Below, in pieces: positions 8,240-16,908 of a stretch of DNA of 64,000 nucleotides. Below the pieces are notes generated by a model, which saw nothing but the letters and a program-made list of their open reading frames with translations, searched no databases and had not been told where the DNA came from. The stretch spans positions 1 to 64,000 of the forward strand of contig JBGOEJ010000001.1 in NCBI GenBank assembly GCA_041446545.1, written 5' to 3'. Within the stretch, counting starts at the first letter, position 1, and the number at the start of each line of letters is the position of its first letter. Position numbers and translations under genes: made by a program. The stretch comes from Fervidibacter canadensis (lineage in GTDB: Bacteria; Armatimonadota; Fervidibacteria; Fervidibacterales; Fervidibacteraceae).

Positions 8240-8746
8240 ATGAGAACGGAGCAAATTATCGTCGGCATTGACCCAGGCACACGGCAAATCGGTTACGCTC
8301 TTCTCGTCGTCTTAGAGGGCTCATGGCGGGTCATGGATTGTGGCATCTTCCGCCCACCTAACGGTTTAGGACTTCCTCAACGGTTGGCTTGGCTTTTTAA
8401 CGAGGTGACGGCGCTTTTACGGGAGCATGCCGTTCATTGCGTCGTCGTGGAAGAGCCTCATGTCCGTCCCTTCAACATGCGGTCGGCGTTGGTCGTGGCG
8501 CAAAGCGTCGGCGTCATCAAGGCTGCTGCCGCCAGTTTAGGTGTGCCCATCGTCAGTTACCCTTACACGCAAGTGAAGCGAACCCTGACAGGCAGCGGCA
8601 ATGCGTCACGGCTCATCTTGACGGCGGCGGTGCGGCAGATACTTCGGTTGGCAGATTTGCCTCCTTGGCAAGACGCCGTTGATGCATTGGCGTTTGCCCT
8701 TTGTCATTGCCTTTTGTCGCCCAGCGAGGTGATGACAACGCCATGA
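8240..8746 (+). CDS. ruvC: Crossover junction endodeoxyribonuclease RuvC
   Basis: 168 residues. RuvC resolves Holliday junctions together with the RuvAB motor. Catalytic acidic residues are visible in GIDPGT (residue about 11), VVEEPHV and the C-terminal DAVDALAFAL. The start at 8240 (MRTEQIIVGID) is the family start; an upstream ATG at 8174 would add an odd basic tail. Its stop overlaps the ruvA start as ATGA. It is the first gene of the ruv operon that carries the inserted restriction-modification pair. Confidence 0.94.
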   Translation: MRTEQIIVGIDPGTRQIGYALLVVLEGSWRVMDCGIFRPPNGLGLPQRLAWLFNEVTALLREHAVHCVVVEEPHVRPFNMRSALVVAQSVGVIKAAAASLGVPIVSYPYTQVKRTLTGSGNASRLILTAAVRQILRLADLPPWQDAVDALAFALCHCLLSPSEVMTTP

Positions 8747-9366
8747 TCGGACGGATTAAGGGTCGGCTCATGGAGCGGCACAATCAACGGCTTGTCGTGG
8801 ATGTTCATGGGGTCGGTTACGAGGTGTTTGTGCCCGGCATCGTCGCCCGATGGGCAGAAAATTTGCGGGTCGGCGACGAAGTGGAACTGGTGACGCTTTA
8901 CTTGCTTCAGATGGAGCCAGGGCGCGCCACGCCGATGCTTTTGGGATTTCGCAACGAGTTGGAGCGGGAGTTTTTTGAGCGGTTGCTTTCTGTGCCCAAG
9001 TTGGGCGTTCGGGGGGCATTGCAACTTTTTGCCATCCCGATGGCGACTTTAGCGCGGGCGATTGAAGATGGCGACACAAAAACCCTCCTGCAACTGCCGG
9101 GCGTCGGGCGCCAACGCGCCCGAGAACTTGTCGCCAGCCTGCAAGGCAAAGTCGCCAAATTCGCCTTGCTCACCGAAGAGGAAGCGCCGACACCGACCGT
9201 CACCGATGTCATCAGCGAAGCATTGGAGATTTTGCAATCCCTCGGCTACCCCCGCTTTGAAGCCCAAAGGATGATTGACGCCGCCTTAGAACGCCAACCG
9301 AAACCTTCCAACGCTGAAGAGTTGATCCGCACCGTCTATCAGGTGCAGCGGGAGAGGAAGGAGTGA
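8743..9366 (+). CDS. ruvA: Holliday junction branch migration protein RuvA
   Basis: 207 residues. RuvA binds the four-way junction and recruits RuvB. It begins MIGRIKGRLMER as expected. Helix-hairpin-helix motifs are seen in LLSVPKLGVRGAL and LLQLPGVGRQRARELV, and the C-terminal RuvB-binding domain (DVISEALEILQSLGY) is intact. Coupled to ruvC by a 4-bp overlap. Its stop lies five bases before the endonuclease start. Confidence 0.94.
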   Translation: MIGRIKGRLMERHNQRLVVDVHGVGYEVFVPGIVARWAENLRVGDEVELVTLYLLQMEPGRATPMLLGFRNELEREFFERLLSVPKLGVRGALQLFAIPMATLARAIEDGDTKTLLQLPGVGRQRARELVASLQGKVAKFALLTEEEAPTPTVTDVISEALEILQSLGYPRFEAQRMIDAALERQPKPSNAEELIRTVYQVQRERKE

Positions 9367-9371
9367 GGTTG

Positions 9372-10025
9372 ATGACACCGTTGGACGAACTGTTTGGTGA
9401 TGAGAAATTGTGCGCCAAAATCCGACGGAAACTCCCTTACCTGTTCGCTCTCGCCGAACAGCAAGTCTCCAGAGGACGAAAGGTCGGTATGGAAGTGGGC
9501 ACGCTAAGGGAACAAATCCTCGTGGCGCTGCTCATCCACAAGTTCGGCGAAGACAGCGTGAACTTAGACATCCCCGTCACAGAGCACGAGGTTGATGTCC
9601 AAGTGAAGGGTCATCCTCTTTCCATCAAAACAATCACGGCACAATCAAAGGGGACACCCGCCGTGAAAATCGTTTGGACAGTGGATTGGGAACAGGTCAA
9701 GGGGTTCACAGAAAGTTACCAACCTAAATGCGACATGTTGCTTGTGATCATCCGATGGGGTGGGACAGGTGGCTTTTACGGCATCCCTTTGCAGGCACAA
9801 CGGGAAGTTTTTGAAAGAATGGGCAGGGAGAATTACCTAAAGACACCGAGGCACGGCACTAACCCGCGAGGCGTTGAAATTTCTTCCAAAGCGGTGAAAG
9901 CCCTTATTGAGCATCCGCTCACCAAAACTTTGGTGATAAACTGGCAAAGACCGACAGACTTAGTAACGAAGGAAGCGCTATTCGCCCCTTACAAGCGATG
10001 GTTGCACTATTGGCAGGCAGATTAG
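9372..10025 (+). CDS. ThaI-like type II restriction endonuclease
   Basis: 217 residues. The segments LPYLFALAEQQ, GMEVGTLREQILVALLIHKF, GENYLKTPRHGTNPRGVEIS (here GRENYLKTPRHG then TNPRGVEIS) and the acidic/lysine pair in VTEHEVDVQVKG and LSIKTITA agree with what I recall of the ThaI endonuclease family (PD-(D/E)xK type). The family member ThaI cuts CGCG, but the site here is not known. The ATG at 9372 follows AAGGAGTGAGG; a GTG at 9363 overlapping the ruvA stop is possible. The methyltransferase begins 14 bp downstream. Confidence 0.75.
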   Translation: MTPLDELFGDEKLCAKIRRKLPYLFALAEQQVSRGRKVGMEVGTLREQILVALLIHKFGEDSVNLDIPVTEHEVDVQVKGHPLSIKTITAQSKGTPAVKIVWTVDWEQVKGFTESYQPKCDMLLVIIRWGGTGGFYGIPLQAQREVFERMGRENYLKTPRHGTNPRGVEISSKAVKALIEHPLTKTLVINWQRPTDLVTKEALFAPYKRWLHYWQAD

Positions 10026-10039
10026 GCGAGGTGAAGGTG

Positions 10040-10933
10040 ATGGCAAGGAAGGGCTCAAGGACAAGCGCTTTTGGGAGCCCGGCACGGGTTTCTCACGACT
10101 CCACACCCTTTTACAGTCGTCGCCTTTACGAGGGATTGCCGCAGGAAGAATCTGTTCGCTACTTGGAAAACTCTCTGCCCCCTGAATGCGTTAACCGCAT
10201 TTTTTGCAAAAGTTCCGAGAGGATGGAGGAATTGCCCGATTGTTCAGTTCACCTGATGGTCACCTCGCCACCTTACAATGTCGGCAAGGAGTATGACGAT
10301 GACCTGACGCTGGACGAATATCGGGCTTTTTTGAGGCGAGTGATGGCAGAAGTGTATCGCGTGCTGGTGCCAGGTGGTCGGGCTTGCGTAAACTTGGCGA
10401 ATTTGGGGCGTCGTCCCTACTTGCCTTTACACGCTTTCGTCATTCAGGACATGTTGGAACTGGGTTTTTTGATGCGAGGGGAAATCATTTGGGATAAAGC
10501 CTCCAGTGCCAGCCCTTCAACGGCTTGGGGGAGTTGGTGCTCGCCTCAAAACCCGACCCTTCGTGATACCCACGAATACATCCTCATCTTCTGCAAGCAA
10601 ACTTTCAGCCGCGCAAACCCTTTCGGGCGCAGACCGACGATTAGTCGGGAAGAGTTTTTGGAGTTCACCAAAAGTGTCTGGCGCTTCCCTGCCGAACCTG
10701 CGACGAAAGTCGGTCACCCAGCGCCATTCCCAGTTGAGTTGCCTTACCGCCTCATCCAACTTTACACTTTTGAAGGGGAAGTTGTCCTTGACCCCTTCAT
10801 TGGTAGCGGGACGACGGCAATTGCCGCCCTGAAAACAAAGCGCATTTTCGTCGGCTACGACATCAACCCTGATTATGTTTCGTTGGCAAATCAACGCATT
10901 GAAACCTTCCTCGCCCAACAAATGCTTTTTTAA
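10040..10933 (+). CDS. Beta-class DNA methyltransferase (N4-cytosine or N6-adenine)
   Basis: 297 residues. The catalytic motif TSPPYNVG (about 75-82) precedes the AdoMet-binding motif DPFIGSGTTAIAA (about 251-263), the order of beta-class amino-methyltransferases. A serine in SPPY is commonest among N4-cytosine enzymes but does not settle the base. It should protect the host against the endonuclease just upstream. It ends 17 bp before the ruvB start, so it is inside the ruv operon. The start at 10040 follows GAGGTGAAGGTG. Confidence 0.9.
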   Translation: MARKGSRTSAFGSPARVSHDSTPFYSRRLYEGLPQEESVRYLENSLPPECVNRIFCKSSERMEELPDCSVHLMVTSPPYNVGKEYDDDLTLDEYRAFLRRVMAEVYRVLVPGGRACVNLANLGRRPYLPLHAFVIQDMLELGFLMRGEIIWDKASSASPSTAWGSWCSPQNPTLRDTHEYILIFCKQTFSRANPFGRRPTISREEFLEFTKSVWRFPAEPATKVGHPAPFPVELPYRLIQLYTFEGEVVLDPFIGSGTTAIAALKTKRIFVGYDINPDYVSLANQRIETFLAQQMLF

Positions 10934-10950
10934 CTATGGCGGTGATGGCT

Positions 10951-11979
10951 ATGCGAAAGAGGTGGGTGGTGCCGACGCCGACGGAAGGCGATGACGAGCA
11001 ACTGTTGATGGCGCTGCGACCGCAACGGTTGGACGAATACGTCGGGCAACGGGCGGTCGTGGAACGGTTGCGCATCGCCTTGGATGCTGCCAAGCAGCGA
11101 GGCGAACCCTTAGAGCACACCCTCCTTTACGGTCCACCTGGCTTGGGCAAGACGACCTTAGCCCATATCGTCGCCAACGAATTAGGGGTCGGCATCATCG
11201 CCACGGCTGCTCCCGCCTTGGAGCGGGCGGGCGATGTCATGGGCTATTTGCTGAGTTTGAAGCGGGGCGAGGTGTTTTTCGTGGACGAAGTGCATCGCTT
11301 GCCCCGTCCCGTTGAGGAGTTTTTGTATCCCGTGTTGGAAAGTTTTCGGGTGGACTTCAACTTCAGCAAGCGCCCCGGTGCCCGACCCCACCGCTTTGAC
11401 CTTGCTCCCTTCACCTTCATCGGCGCCACGACGCGTGCGGGTAACCTCTCCAAACCCTTGCGGGATCGCTTCGGGTTGAAGTTTCGGTTGGACTTTTATA
11501 CCGACGAAGAACTGGCACTGATTGTGAAGCGGGCTGCGGAATTGTTGGGCGTGCCCATTGATGAAAAGGGGGCGTTAGAGATTGCCCGTCGCTCTCGGGG
11601 CACACCCCGTATCGCCAACCGATTGCTTCGGCGCGTCCGCGATTTCGCCCAGGTCAAAGGAGATGGCACTATCACCGCCGACATCGCCCGAAAAGCCTTG
11701 GAAATGGAAGGCATTGATGAGTTGGGGTTGGACACTTTAGACCGCGATTACCTGACAGCGCTGATTTGTGAGTTTGGTGGCGGACCTGTGGGCTTGGAAA
11801 CGATCGCCGCTGTCTTGCAAGAGGATGCCCACACGCTGGAAGAAATGGTGGAGCCGTTCCTGATGCAACTGGGGTTTTTGCAGCGCACCCGACGGGGGCG
11901 GGTCGCTACACCGAAAGCCTATCGGCATCTGGGTTTGGAAGCACCCAAAGTGGGACAACCTTCTTTGCCTTTAGGGTGA
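10951..11979 (+). CDS. ruvB: Holliday junction branch migration ATPase RuvB
   Basis: 342 residues. RuvB is the hexameric motor that drives branch migration. Walker A is GPPGLGKTT (61-69), Walker B is FFVDEVHRLPR, sensor 1 is IGATTRAG, and the C-terminal winged helix ends FLQRTRRGRVATPKAYRHLG. An ATG at 10936, three bases after the methyltransferase stop, has no ribosome binding site; the ATG at 10951 has GGCGGTG at good spacing. All motifs are intact, so the interrupted operon should still make a full RuvABC set. Confidence 0.94.
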   Translation: MRKRWVVPTPTEGDDEQLLMALRPQRLDEYVGQRAVVERLRIALDAAKQRGEPLEHTLLYGPPGLGKTTLAHIVANELGVGIIATAAPALERAGDVMGYLLSLKRGEVFFVDEVHRLPRPVEEFLYPVLESFRVDFNFSKRPGARPHRFDLAPFTFIGATTRAGNLSKPLRDRFGLKFRLDFYTDEELALIVKRAAELLGVPIDEKGALEIARRSRGTPRIANRLLRRVRDFAQVKGDGTITADIARKALEMEGIDELGLDTLDRDYLTALICEFGGGPVGLETIAAVLQEDAHTLEEMVEPFLMQLGFLQRTRRGRVATPKAYRHLGLEAPKVGQPSLPLG

Positions 11980-12007
11980 GGCAAAGCACGGCGGGGAGGC
12001 AGTCAAG

Positions 12008-13123
12008 ATGCGCATCGCCTCGGTGGAAGTCTTCACCGTCACCCATCCCGTTTGCGGTTTCTTTCGCTTCTTCCCGAAGGACGCTTCAGGACGAAGCATC
12101 CGACCGAGCGTGCTGGTGAAAATTGCGACGGACGATGGCTTGAGCGGATGGGGCGAAACAGTTCCCATCCCGCTCTGGTCTTACGAGACGACGGAAACGG
12201 TTGTCACGACCATCCGCCAGCATTTTGCGCCCGCCATCATCGGAAGGGACATTTTTGACCTTGCCGACATCCACCAAACGATGAACCGATGCATCGCGCC
12301 ATCCTTCAGCACGGGTCAACCTTTCGCCAAAACCGCCATTGATTTGGCGCTGCATGATTTGGTGAGCAAGGCACTGAAGACGCCGCTGCCGAAACTGTGG
12401 GGACGCAACCCGCAACCGACGGTCACCTTGAGTTGGACGGTGAACGCAACAACTTTGGAGCAAGCGGAACAAATTGTCGCTGAAGGTAAAGAGCGAGGCT
12501 ACCGCCACTTTAACATCAAGGTAGCGCCCGACCCGAAATTTGATGTGGCGCTGGCGAAGTTGGTGCGAAATTTAGCACCAGACGGTTTTCTTTGGGCAGA
12601 TGCTAACGGAGGTTACGATGTGGCGACGGCTTTGCAAGTTGCGCCCAAACTCGCCGACGCAGGCGTGGATGTCTTGGAGCAACCATTGCCTGCCAATGCC
12701 CTTTCGGGTTACCGCGAGTTGAAACGACAAGGGGCATTGCCGATCATCATGGACGAGGGCATCGTCTCGGTGCGCGACCTTTTGGAGTTTTGGCGGTTAG
12801 GGCTTCTGGACGGTGTGGCGATGAAAATCCCTCGCATGGGTGGATTGTTGGCAGCCCGCCGATGTGTGGAAGTGTTGCAAGAGTTGGGCTTGCTCTTCCT
12901 TGGCAGTGGGTTGACTGATCCGCCTTTGTCTTTGGCAGCCCATTTGTTGCTTTACGCCAGTTATGGGCTTTCCTTTCCCGCCGCTTTAAACGGACCGCAA
13001 TTTCTGGAAACTTCGCCCCTTTACAGCCCTCTAAGCATCGTGGGCGACCAAGCCTACCTCCCACCAGGCTTGGGGTTAGGCGTCAAAGTTAATGAGGAAC
13101 ATCTTGAGGCTTTCTCTCGTTGA
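12008..13123 (+). CDS. Mandelate racemase/muconate lactonizing enzyme-family protein
   Basis: 371 residues of the enolase superfamily. Metal-ligand motifs are visible (WADANGGY, EQPLPAN, IMDEGIV), as is the muconate-lactonizing-type lysine in VAMKIPRMGG. The position of the first lysine of the usual KxK base motif is an asparagine here (FNIKVAP). Substrate unknown; related proteins are epimerases, cycloisomerases or dehydratases. It begins 28 bp after ruvB, so it may be read through from that operon. Confidence 0.85.
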   Translation: MRIASVEVFTVTHPVCGFFRFFPKDASGRSIRPSVLVKIATDDGLSGWGETVPIPLWSYETTETVVTTIRQHFAPAIIGRDIFDLADIHQTMNRCIAPSFSTGQPFAKTAIDLALHDLVSKALKTPLPKLWGRNPQPTVTLSWTVNATTLEQAEQIVAEGKERGYRHFNIKVAPDPKFDVALAKLVRNLAPDGFLWADANGGYDVATALQVAPKLADAGVDVLEQPLPANALSGYRELKRQGALPIIMDEGIVSVRDLLEFWRLGLLDGVAMKIPRMGGLLAARRCVEVLQELGLLFLGSGLTDPPLSLAAHLLLYASYGLSFPAALNGPQFLETSPLYSPLSIVGDQAYLPPGLGLGVKVNEEHLEAFSR

Positions 13124-13156
13124 GTTTTGAGCAAAAGGAAGGTGGTGTCGTGCGAG

Positions 13157-15250
13157 ATGGACAGTCATCGTCGGTATGTTTGGGGGTTGGCGCTGCTATT
13201 GATGGCAAGCGCCGCCGCTCATGAGCGCCCGCCCTTTGAGGTAATAGGCGTCAACGAGCGTTACGAGTTAATCGTGCCCGTCGTTATCACAGCGCCTGTC
13301 GTGGATGGGAAATTGGATGAACCTGTTTGGTCACAAGCGGCGCAAGCAAAGATTGTTCGGCAAGTTTCGCCATCATTGGGGCAACCGGCGTCCTTGCCGA
13401 CGACGGTATTGGTCTTGGCGACCGCCGACAAGTTGTTTGTCGGCTTCCGCTGTCCTATCGCCAGCAAAGATGCCATCCGTGCCTATGAGACCCGCTATGA
13501 TGCTCCCATGCGCAACGATGAGCGGGTCACCGTCCTTCTGGACACTTTGCACACCCACGACCGCGCTTACGAGTTCACCGTCAACGCACGGGGCACGCGC
13601 GCCGACAGCCGTTTCGGCAACGAGCGGTGGGATGCTCAATGGGAGGCAGCGGTGCAAGTTGGCGAGACAGAATGGACAGCGGAAATCGCCATCCCCTTCG
13701 CCATCCTCACCTACGACCCCCGCCAAACTGTTTGGGGCATCAACTTCGCTCGGTTCATTAGCGACCGCGAGGAACTGACCGTGTGGGCGTTTCATCCCGA
13801 CCGACCTTGGGACTTGCGTTACATGCCCCACCTTGTCGGATTGCCCTTGACGCAAAAGCGCCATAACAATGGACCCCGTTGGCTCCTCAAAGCATTCAGT
13901 GTCGCCGACCACACCTTCGGCGATGATAAAGGCATAGGCAATCACTACGGGTTGGACGGCGAATGGGCGTTTCGGCAAAACTTGGCGCTGCGTTTCGTCC
14001 TTAAGCCTGACTTCAGCGAAGTGGAGGAAGCCTTTGAGAGCATTGATGTCAGTTATGTGGAGCAGTTTGTGCCCGATCGGCGGGAGTTTTTCGTGCAAGG
14101 GGGAGAGTTTTTCAATGAGGTGGCTGTCGCGGGGGAAGGTTGGAGGCGTGGCAACGAACCCAACCTCTTTTTCTCCCGTCGCATCCAACGGTTTGATGTC
14201 GGGATGAAGGTGACAGGCGTTTTAGGAGACAAGCGCTTGGGTTTCCTCAGCACCCACAACCTTCAAGACCGCGAGCACTCCTTTGTCCTCAATGTGGCGC
14301 AAACCTTCGGGACAAAAGGACGGGCTTATTGGGGCTATGTGGATGCCTTGCGCCCAGCAGGTTTCCATCGGGGGCTTTTGCTTGGGGGCGAATGGCGTTT
14401 TGGCGGGCAAGGGCGTTTCTCTTTCCGAGGGAGTTACGCCCGTCACTTCTCTTCAGACCCTCAGCGAAACGGGGGAGCGGGAACTTTGCGGTTCAATTAC
14501 GGCGATGAGCGATGGTTCGTCTCGCTGGGTTGGACTGCCTTCAGCCCTAACTTCCGCCCCCTCCTCGGTTATGTGCCCCGAACGGACTTCAAACGCATTT
14601 CCCTTTTCTCCCATCGCGCTTTCCGACCCAAAAGCACCCGTTCTTATCGGGAGGCAAATCTCTCGGTTTACTGGCGGCGGGGGGAAACTTTCGGGGGCAA
14701 GTTTTTTGAGCATAGTTACGGGATCAATGCCAGCCTCACTCTTCGGGACTTGACGGAAGTGAGCCTCGGTTGGGAGCGCAACCGCCACGCCGAATATCAC
14801 ATCCGCCCCCAACCTTTTAATGACCACGGCTTGCACATTGGCATTGACTTTGGGGGTAACCGCCCCTTACGGGGCGACCTTGGCTACACCGTTGGGCAGG
14901 CTTTTGATGGACGCTACCGTCAACCTTTCCTTGCTTTGCGTTGGGACAAACCTGACGGCAGTTGGCGTCTTCGGTTGGAAATTAGTCAGCGCCGCCAAAC
15001 TTTCGGCGACGGTACCCGTCAGACCGTTCGGTCACGAGAAGTCAACCTCATCCGTGTCCTGAGTGAAGACAAGTGGTTGGTGCTCCGCTACTTCTATCGC
15101 AGTGGCGACTTCACCATCAAAAACTTCGCCCTCTCCTTTCGGCTCAAACGACAAAGCGGTGAGGAACTTTACTTCATCTGGGGTGACCCGCGCGCCCGCC
15201 AAACCCGAAATCACCTCATCGTCAAGTGGATTATGCCCTTTCGCTTCTGA
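13157..15250 (+). CDS. Secreted DUF5916-type protein with N-terminal CBM9-like domain
   Basis: 697 residues. A signal peptide (RYVWGLALLLMASAAAHE) is followed by a CBM9-like domain (PVVDGKLDEPVWSQA, about 45-59, then WTAEIAIPFAIL) and a long beta-rich region with alternating aromatic strands (FVPDRREFFVQGGEFF, FSRRIQRFDVGMKV), as in DUF5916 proteins with outer-membrane barrel character. Function is not established; a role in polymer binding or transport across an outer membrane is inferred. TTG (13127) and GTG (13145) starts are possible; the ATG at 13157 has AGGAAGG at better spacing. Confidence 0.75.
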   Translation: MDSHRRYVWGLALLLMASAAAHERPPFEVIGVNERYELIVPVVITAPVVDGKLDEPVWSQAAQAKIVRQVSPSLGQPASLPTTVLVLATADKLFVGFRCPIASKDAIRAYETRYDAPMRNDERVTVLLDTLHTHDRAYEFTVNARGTRADSRFGNERWDAQWEAAVQVGETEWTAEIAIPFAILTYDPRQTVWGINFARFISDREELTVWAFHPDRPWDLRYMPHLVGLPLTQKRHNNGPRWLLKAFSVADHTFGDDKGIGNHYGLDGEWAFRQNLALRFVLKPDFSEVEEAFESIDVSYVEQFVPDRREFFVQGGEFFNEVAVAGEGWRRGNEPNLFFSRRIQRFDVGMKVTGVLGDKRLGFLSTHNLQDREHSFVLNVAQTFGTKGRAYWGYVDALRPAGFHRGLLLGGEWRFGGQGRFSFRGSYARHFSSDPQRNGGAGTLRFNYGDERWFVSLGWTAFSPNFRPLLGYVPRTDFKRISLFSHRAFRPKSTRSYREANLSVYWRRGETFGGKFFEHSYGINASLTLRDLTEVSLGWERNRHAEYHIRPQPFNDHGLHIGIDFGGNRPLRGDLGYTVGQAFDGRYRQPFLALRWDKPDGSWRLRLEISQRRQTFGDGTRQTVRSREVNLIRVLSEDKWLVLRYFYRSGDFTIKNFALSFRLKRQSGEELYFIWGDPRARQTRNHLIVKWIMPFRF

Positions 15251-15277
15251 CTAATTGCCGATGGGTCGGTGAAGGCG

Positions 15278-15308
15278 TTTAGAAAATCTGGGCGAAGCGT
15301 GCTATACT
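15278..15308 (+). promoter_or_regulatory. Candidate sigma-70 promoter of the tRNA-Gly gene
   Basis: TATACT (15303-15308) is a near-perfect -10 element 23 bases before the tRNA. TTTAGA (15278-15283), with 19-base spacing, is a weak -35 candidate. This is the clearest promoter-like pair I see in the window. Confidence 0.55.
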
Positions 15309-15331
15309 TACAGACGCCCTTTGAGGAAAGA

Positions 15332-15406
15332 GCGGGCGTAGCTCAGAGGCAGAGCGCCACCTTGCCGAGGTGGAGGTCGCGGGTTCAAGTCCCGTCGCCC
15401 GCTCCA
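15332..15406 (+). tRNA. tRNA-Gly (GCC anticodon)
   Basis: A 75-base cloverleaf. The acceptor arm is GCGGGCG/CGCCCGC, the D arm is GCTC/GAGC, the anticodon stem CCACC/GGTGG holds loop TTGCCGA (anticodon GCC, glycine), and the T arm GCGGG/CCCGT holds loop TTCAAGT. The discriminator is T, and the 3' CCA is encoded. It stands alone, flanked by protein genes. I see no attachment-site duplication beside it. Confidence 0.95.
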
Positions 15407-15573
15407 ATCTTCGTTTGGTTTTTGCCTTCAAATCGCCTGTCACTCGTGATGCACTCCAACCTTCGGTGATAAATTTCCCCGATTGCGCCGTTGCCTTTAA
15501 GGATTGCTTCCGCTTTGAGTGACGAGGTGATGTCCCCATTAGAGCCCCTCCTCTTCTGATAAACGCCGCTTCC

Positions 15574-15705
15574 CTATTCGCCCGTTCCTGTCCCTTGCGA
15601 TGAGACTTCGGGCTTCCAACCGCGTGGCTTGGGAAGTAATTGGGCAGCGGACATGATGGAAAAGGCGGCGAGCCAATGCCAAGGTTTTACGCTGTGCTTC
15701 GCCAT
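15574..15705 (-). CDS. Candidate small protein downstream of the cysteine desulfurase
   Basis: A 43-codon frame begins with ATG at 15705, 15 bases after the desulfurase stop, and has GAAAGGTGA six bases upstream. The product starts MAKHSVKPWHWLAAF, has a short hydrophobic stretch (WLAAFSIMSAAQLL) and a polar tail. No family recognised. The ribosome binding site and operon position are the only support; it may be fortuitous. The rest of 15407-15720 shows no gene. Confidence 0.35.
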   Translation of the reverse strand: MAKHSVKPWHWLAAFSIMSAAQLLPKPRGWKPEVSSQGTGTGE

Positions 15706-15720
15706 GCCAATTCACCTTTC

Positions 15721-16893
15721 TCACAGCGCCCTTTGGCTTGTCAGCGCCCGCAACTTTTCTACGATGGGTGGCAAGACCATAAGGACGCGTTCAATGTGCT
15801 GGCGAGTCGTGAAGCGCCCAAGGGTCAACCGCAATGAACCTAACGCCCATTCGTGAGAAAGCCCCAACGCCAAAAGGACATGGGATGGCTCCAAACTCCC
15901 AGAAGTGCATGCTGACCCTGAAGACGCTGCGATGCCGTGCAAGTCCAGTTGCAACAGCAACGCTTCCCCTTCCACGCCAAGGAAACTAAAGTTGGCGTTA
16001 TGGGGCAGCCGTTGGGTCGGATGACCGTTCAGGCGGCTGTCTGGAATTTGGGAGAGCACGCCCTCAATTAGTTCGTCCCGAAGGGCTTGAAGGCGAGGGA
16101 TTTCTGTCGGCATTTCAGCGACGGCGATTTCCAATGCTTTTGCCATCCCGACGATGCCTGCGACATTCTCCGTGCCCGACCGTCGGTTTCGTTCCTGCCC
16201 CCCACCTGTCAGTTGCGGGACGAGTTTGACGCCCCGTCGCACGAACAACCCGCCGACACCTTTCGGTCCGTAAAACTTGTGTGCGGCAAAACTCAGCAAA
16301 TCAACGCCCAAAGCCTCCACATCAACGGGGATGTGCCCGACGGTTTGGACGGCATCGGTGTGCACCAAAACATCAGGACGCTTCTCCTTCACTGCCCGCA
16401 CGATGTCGGCGAGGGGCTCTATCGTCCCAATTTCGTTGTTGGCGTGCATGATGCTGACGAGGATGGTTCTGTCGGTGACGGCTTCAGCGACTTGCTCTGG
16501 CGACACCAAGCCGTGCTCATCAACGGGCAAGTAAGTCACTTCAAAGCCCTCGTCCTGCAATGCTCGGCAAGTGTGCAAAACAGCGTGGTGCTCAATGGCA
16601 GTCGTGACGATGCGATTGCCCTTTTGCCGATACGCCGAGGCGACACCCCGCAGTGCCAAGTTGTCGCTTTCTGTCCCGCCGCTGGTGAAGACGACTTCGG
16701 AAGGGCGACAGTTTAGCAAGGCAGAAATTGTCTCTCTCGCTTCGTCCACCGCCTTGCGGGCTTCCCGCCCGAAAGCGTGGATGCTGTTGGGGTTGCCGAA
16801 CTTCTCCGTCAGGTAGGGCATCATCGCCTCCAACACGCGAGGGTCTAAAGGCGTCGTGGCGGCGTAGTCAAGGTAGATGGCATCGTCGCGCAT
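15721..16893 (-). CDS. Cysteine desulfurase (NifS/IscS family)
   Basis: 390 residues. This PLP enzyme removes sulfur from cysteine for iron-sulfur clusters and tRNA thiolation. It shows YLDYAATTPLDPRV at the N-terminus, TSGGTESDNLAL, EHHAVLH, HANNEIGT, the PLP lysine in AAHKFYGPKG (about 205) and the persulfide cysteine in SSGSACTSGSLEPSH (about 328), the class I arrangement. No iscU or mnmA lies beside it, so the acceptor is unclear. A decayed locus lies 16 bp upstream. Confidence 0.94.
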   Translation of the reverse strand: MRDDAIYLDYAATTPLDPRVLEAMMPYLTEKFGNPNSIHAFGREARKAVDEARETISALLNCRPSEVVFTSGGTESDNLALRGVASAYRQKGNRIVTTAIEHHAVLHTCRALQDEGFEVTYLPVDEHGLVSPEQVAEAVTDRTILVSIMHANNEIGTIEPLADIVRAVKEKRPDVLVHTDAVQTVGHIPVDVEALGVDLLSFAAHKFYGPKGVGGLFVRRGVKLVPQLTGGGQERNRRSGTENVAGIVGMAKALEIAVAEMPTEIPRLQALRDELIEGVLSQIPDSRLNGHPTQRLPHNANFSFLGVEGEALLLQLDLHGIAASSGSACTSGSLEPSHVLLALGLSHEWALGSLRLTLGRFTTRQHIERVLMVLPPIVEKLRALTSQRAL

Positions 16894-16908
16894 GGCGTTT
16901 CGCCTCCG

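Noticed and set aside
15332..15406. tRNA-Gly as an integration site for an island
   Set aside because: No duplicated 3' tRNA end, integrase or composition change is seen nearby.
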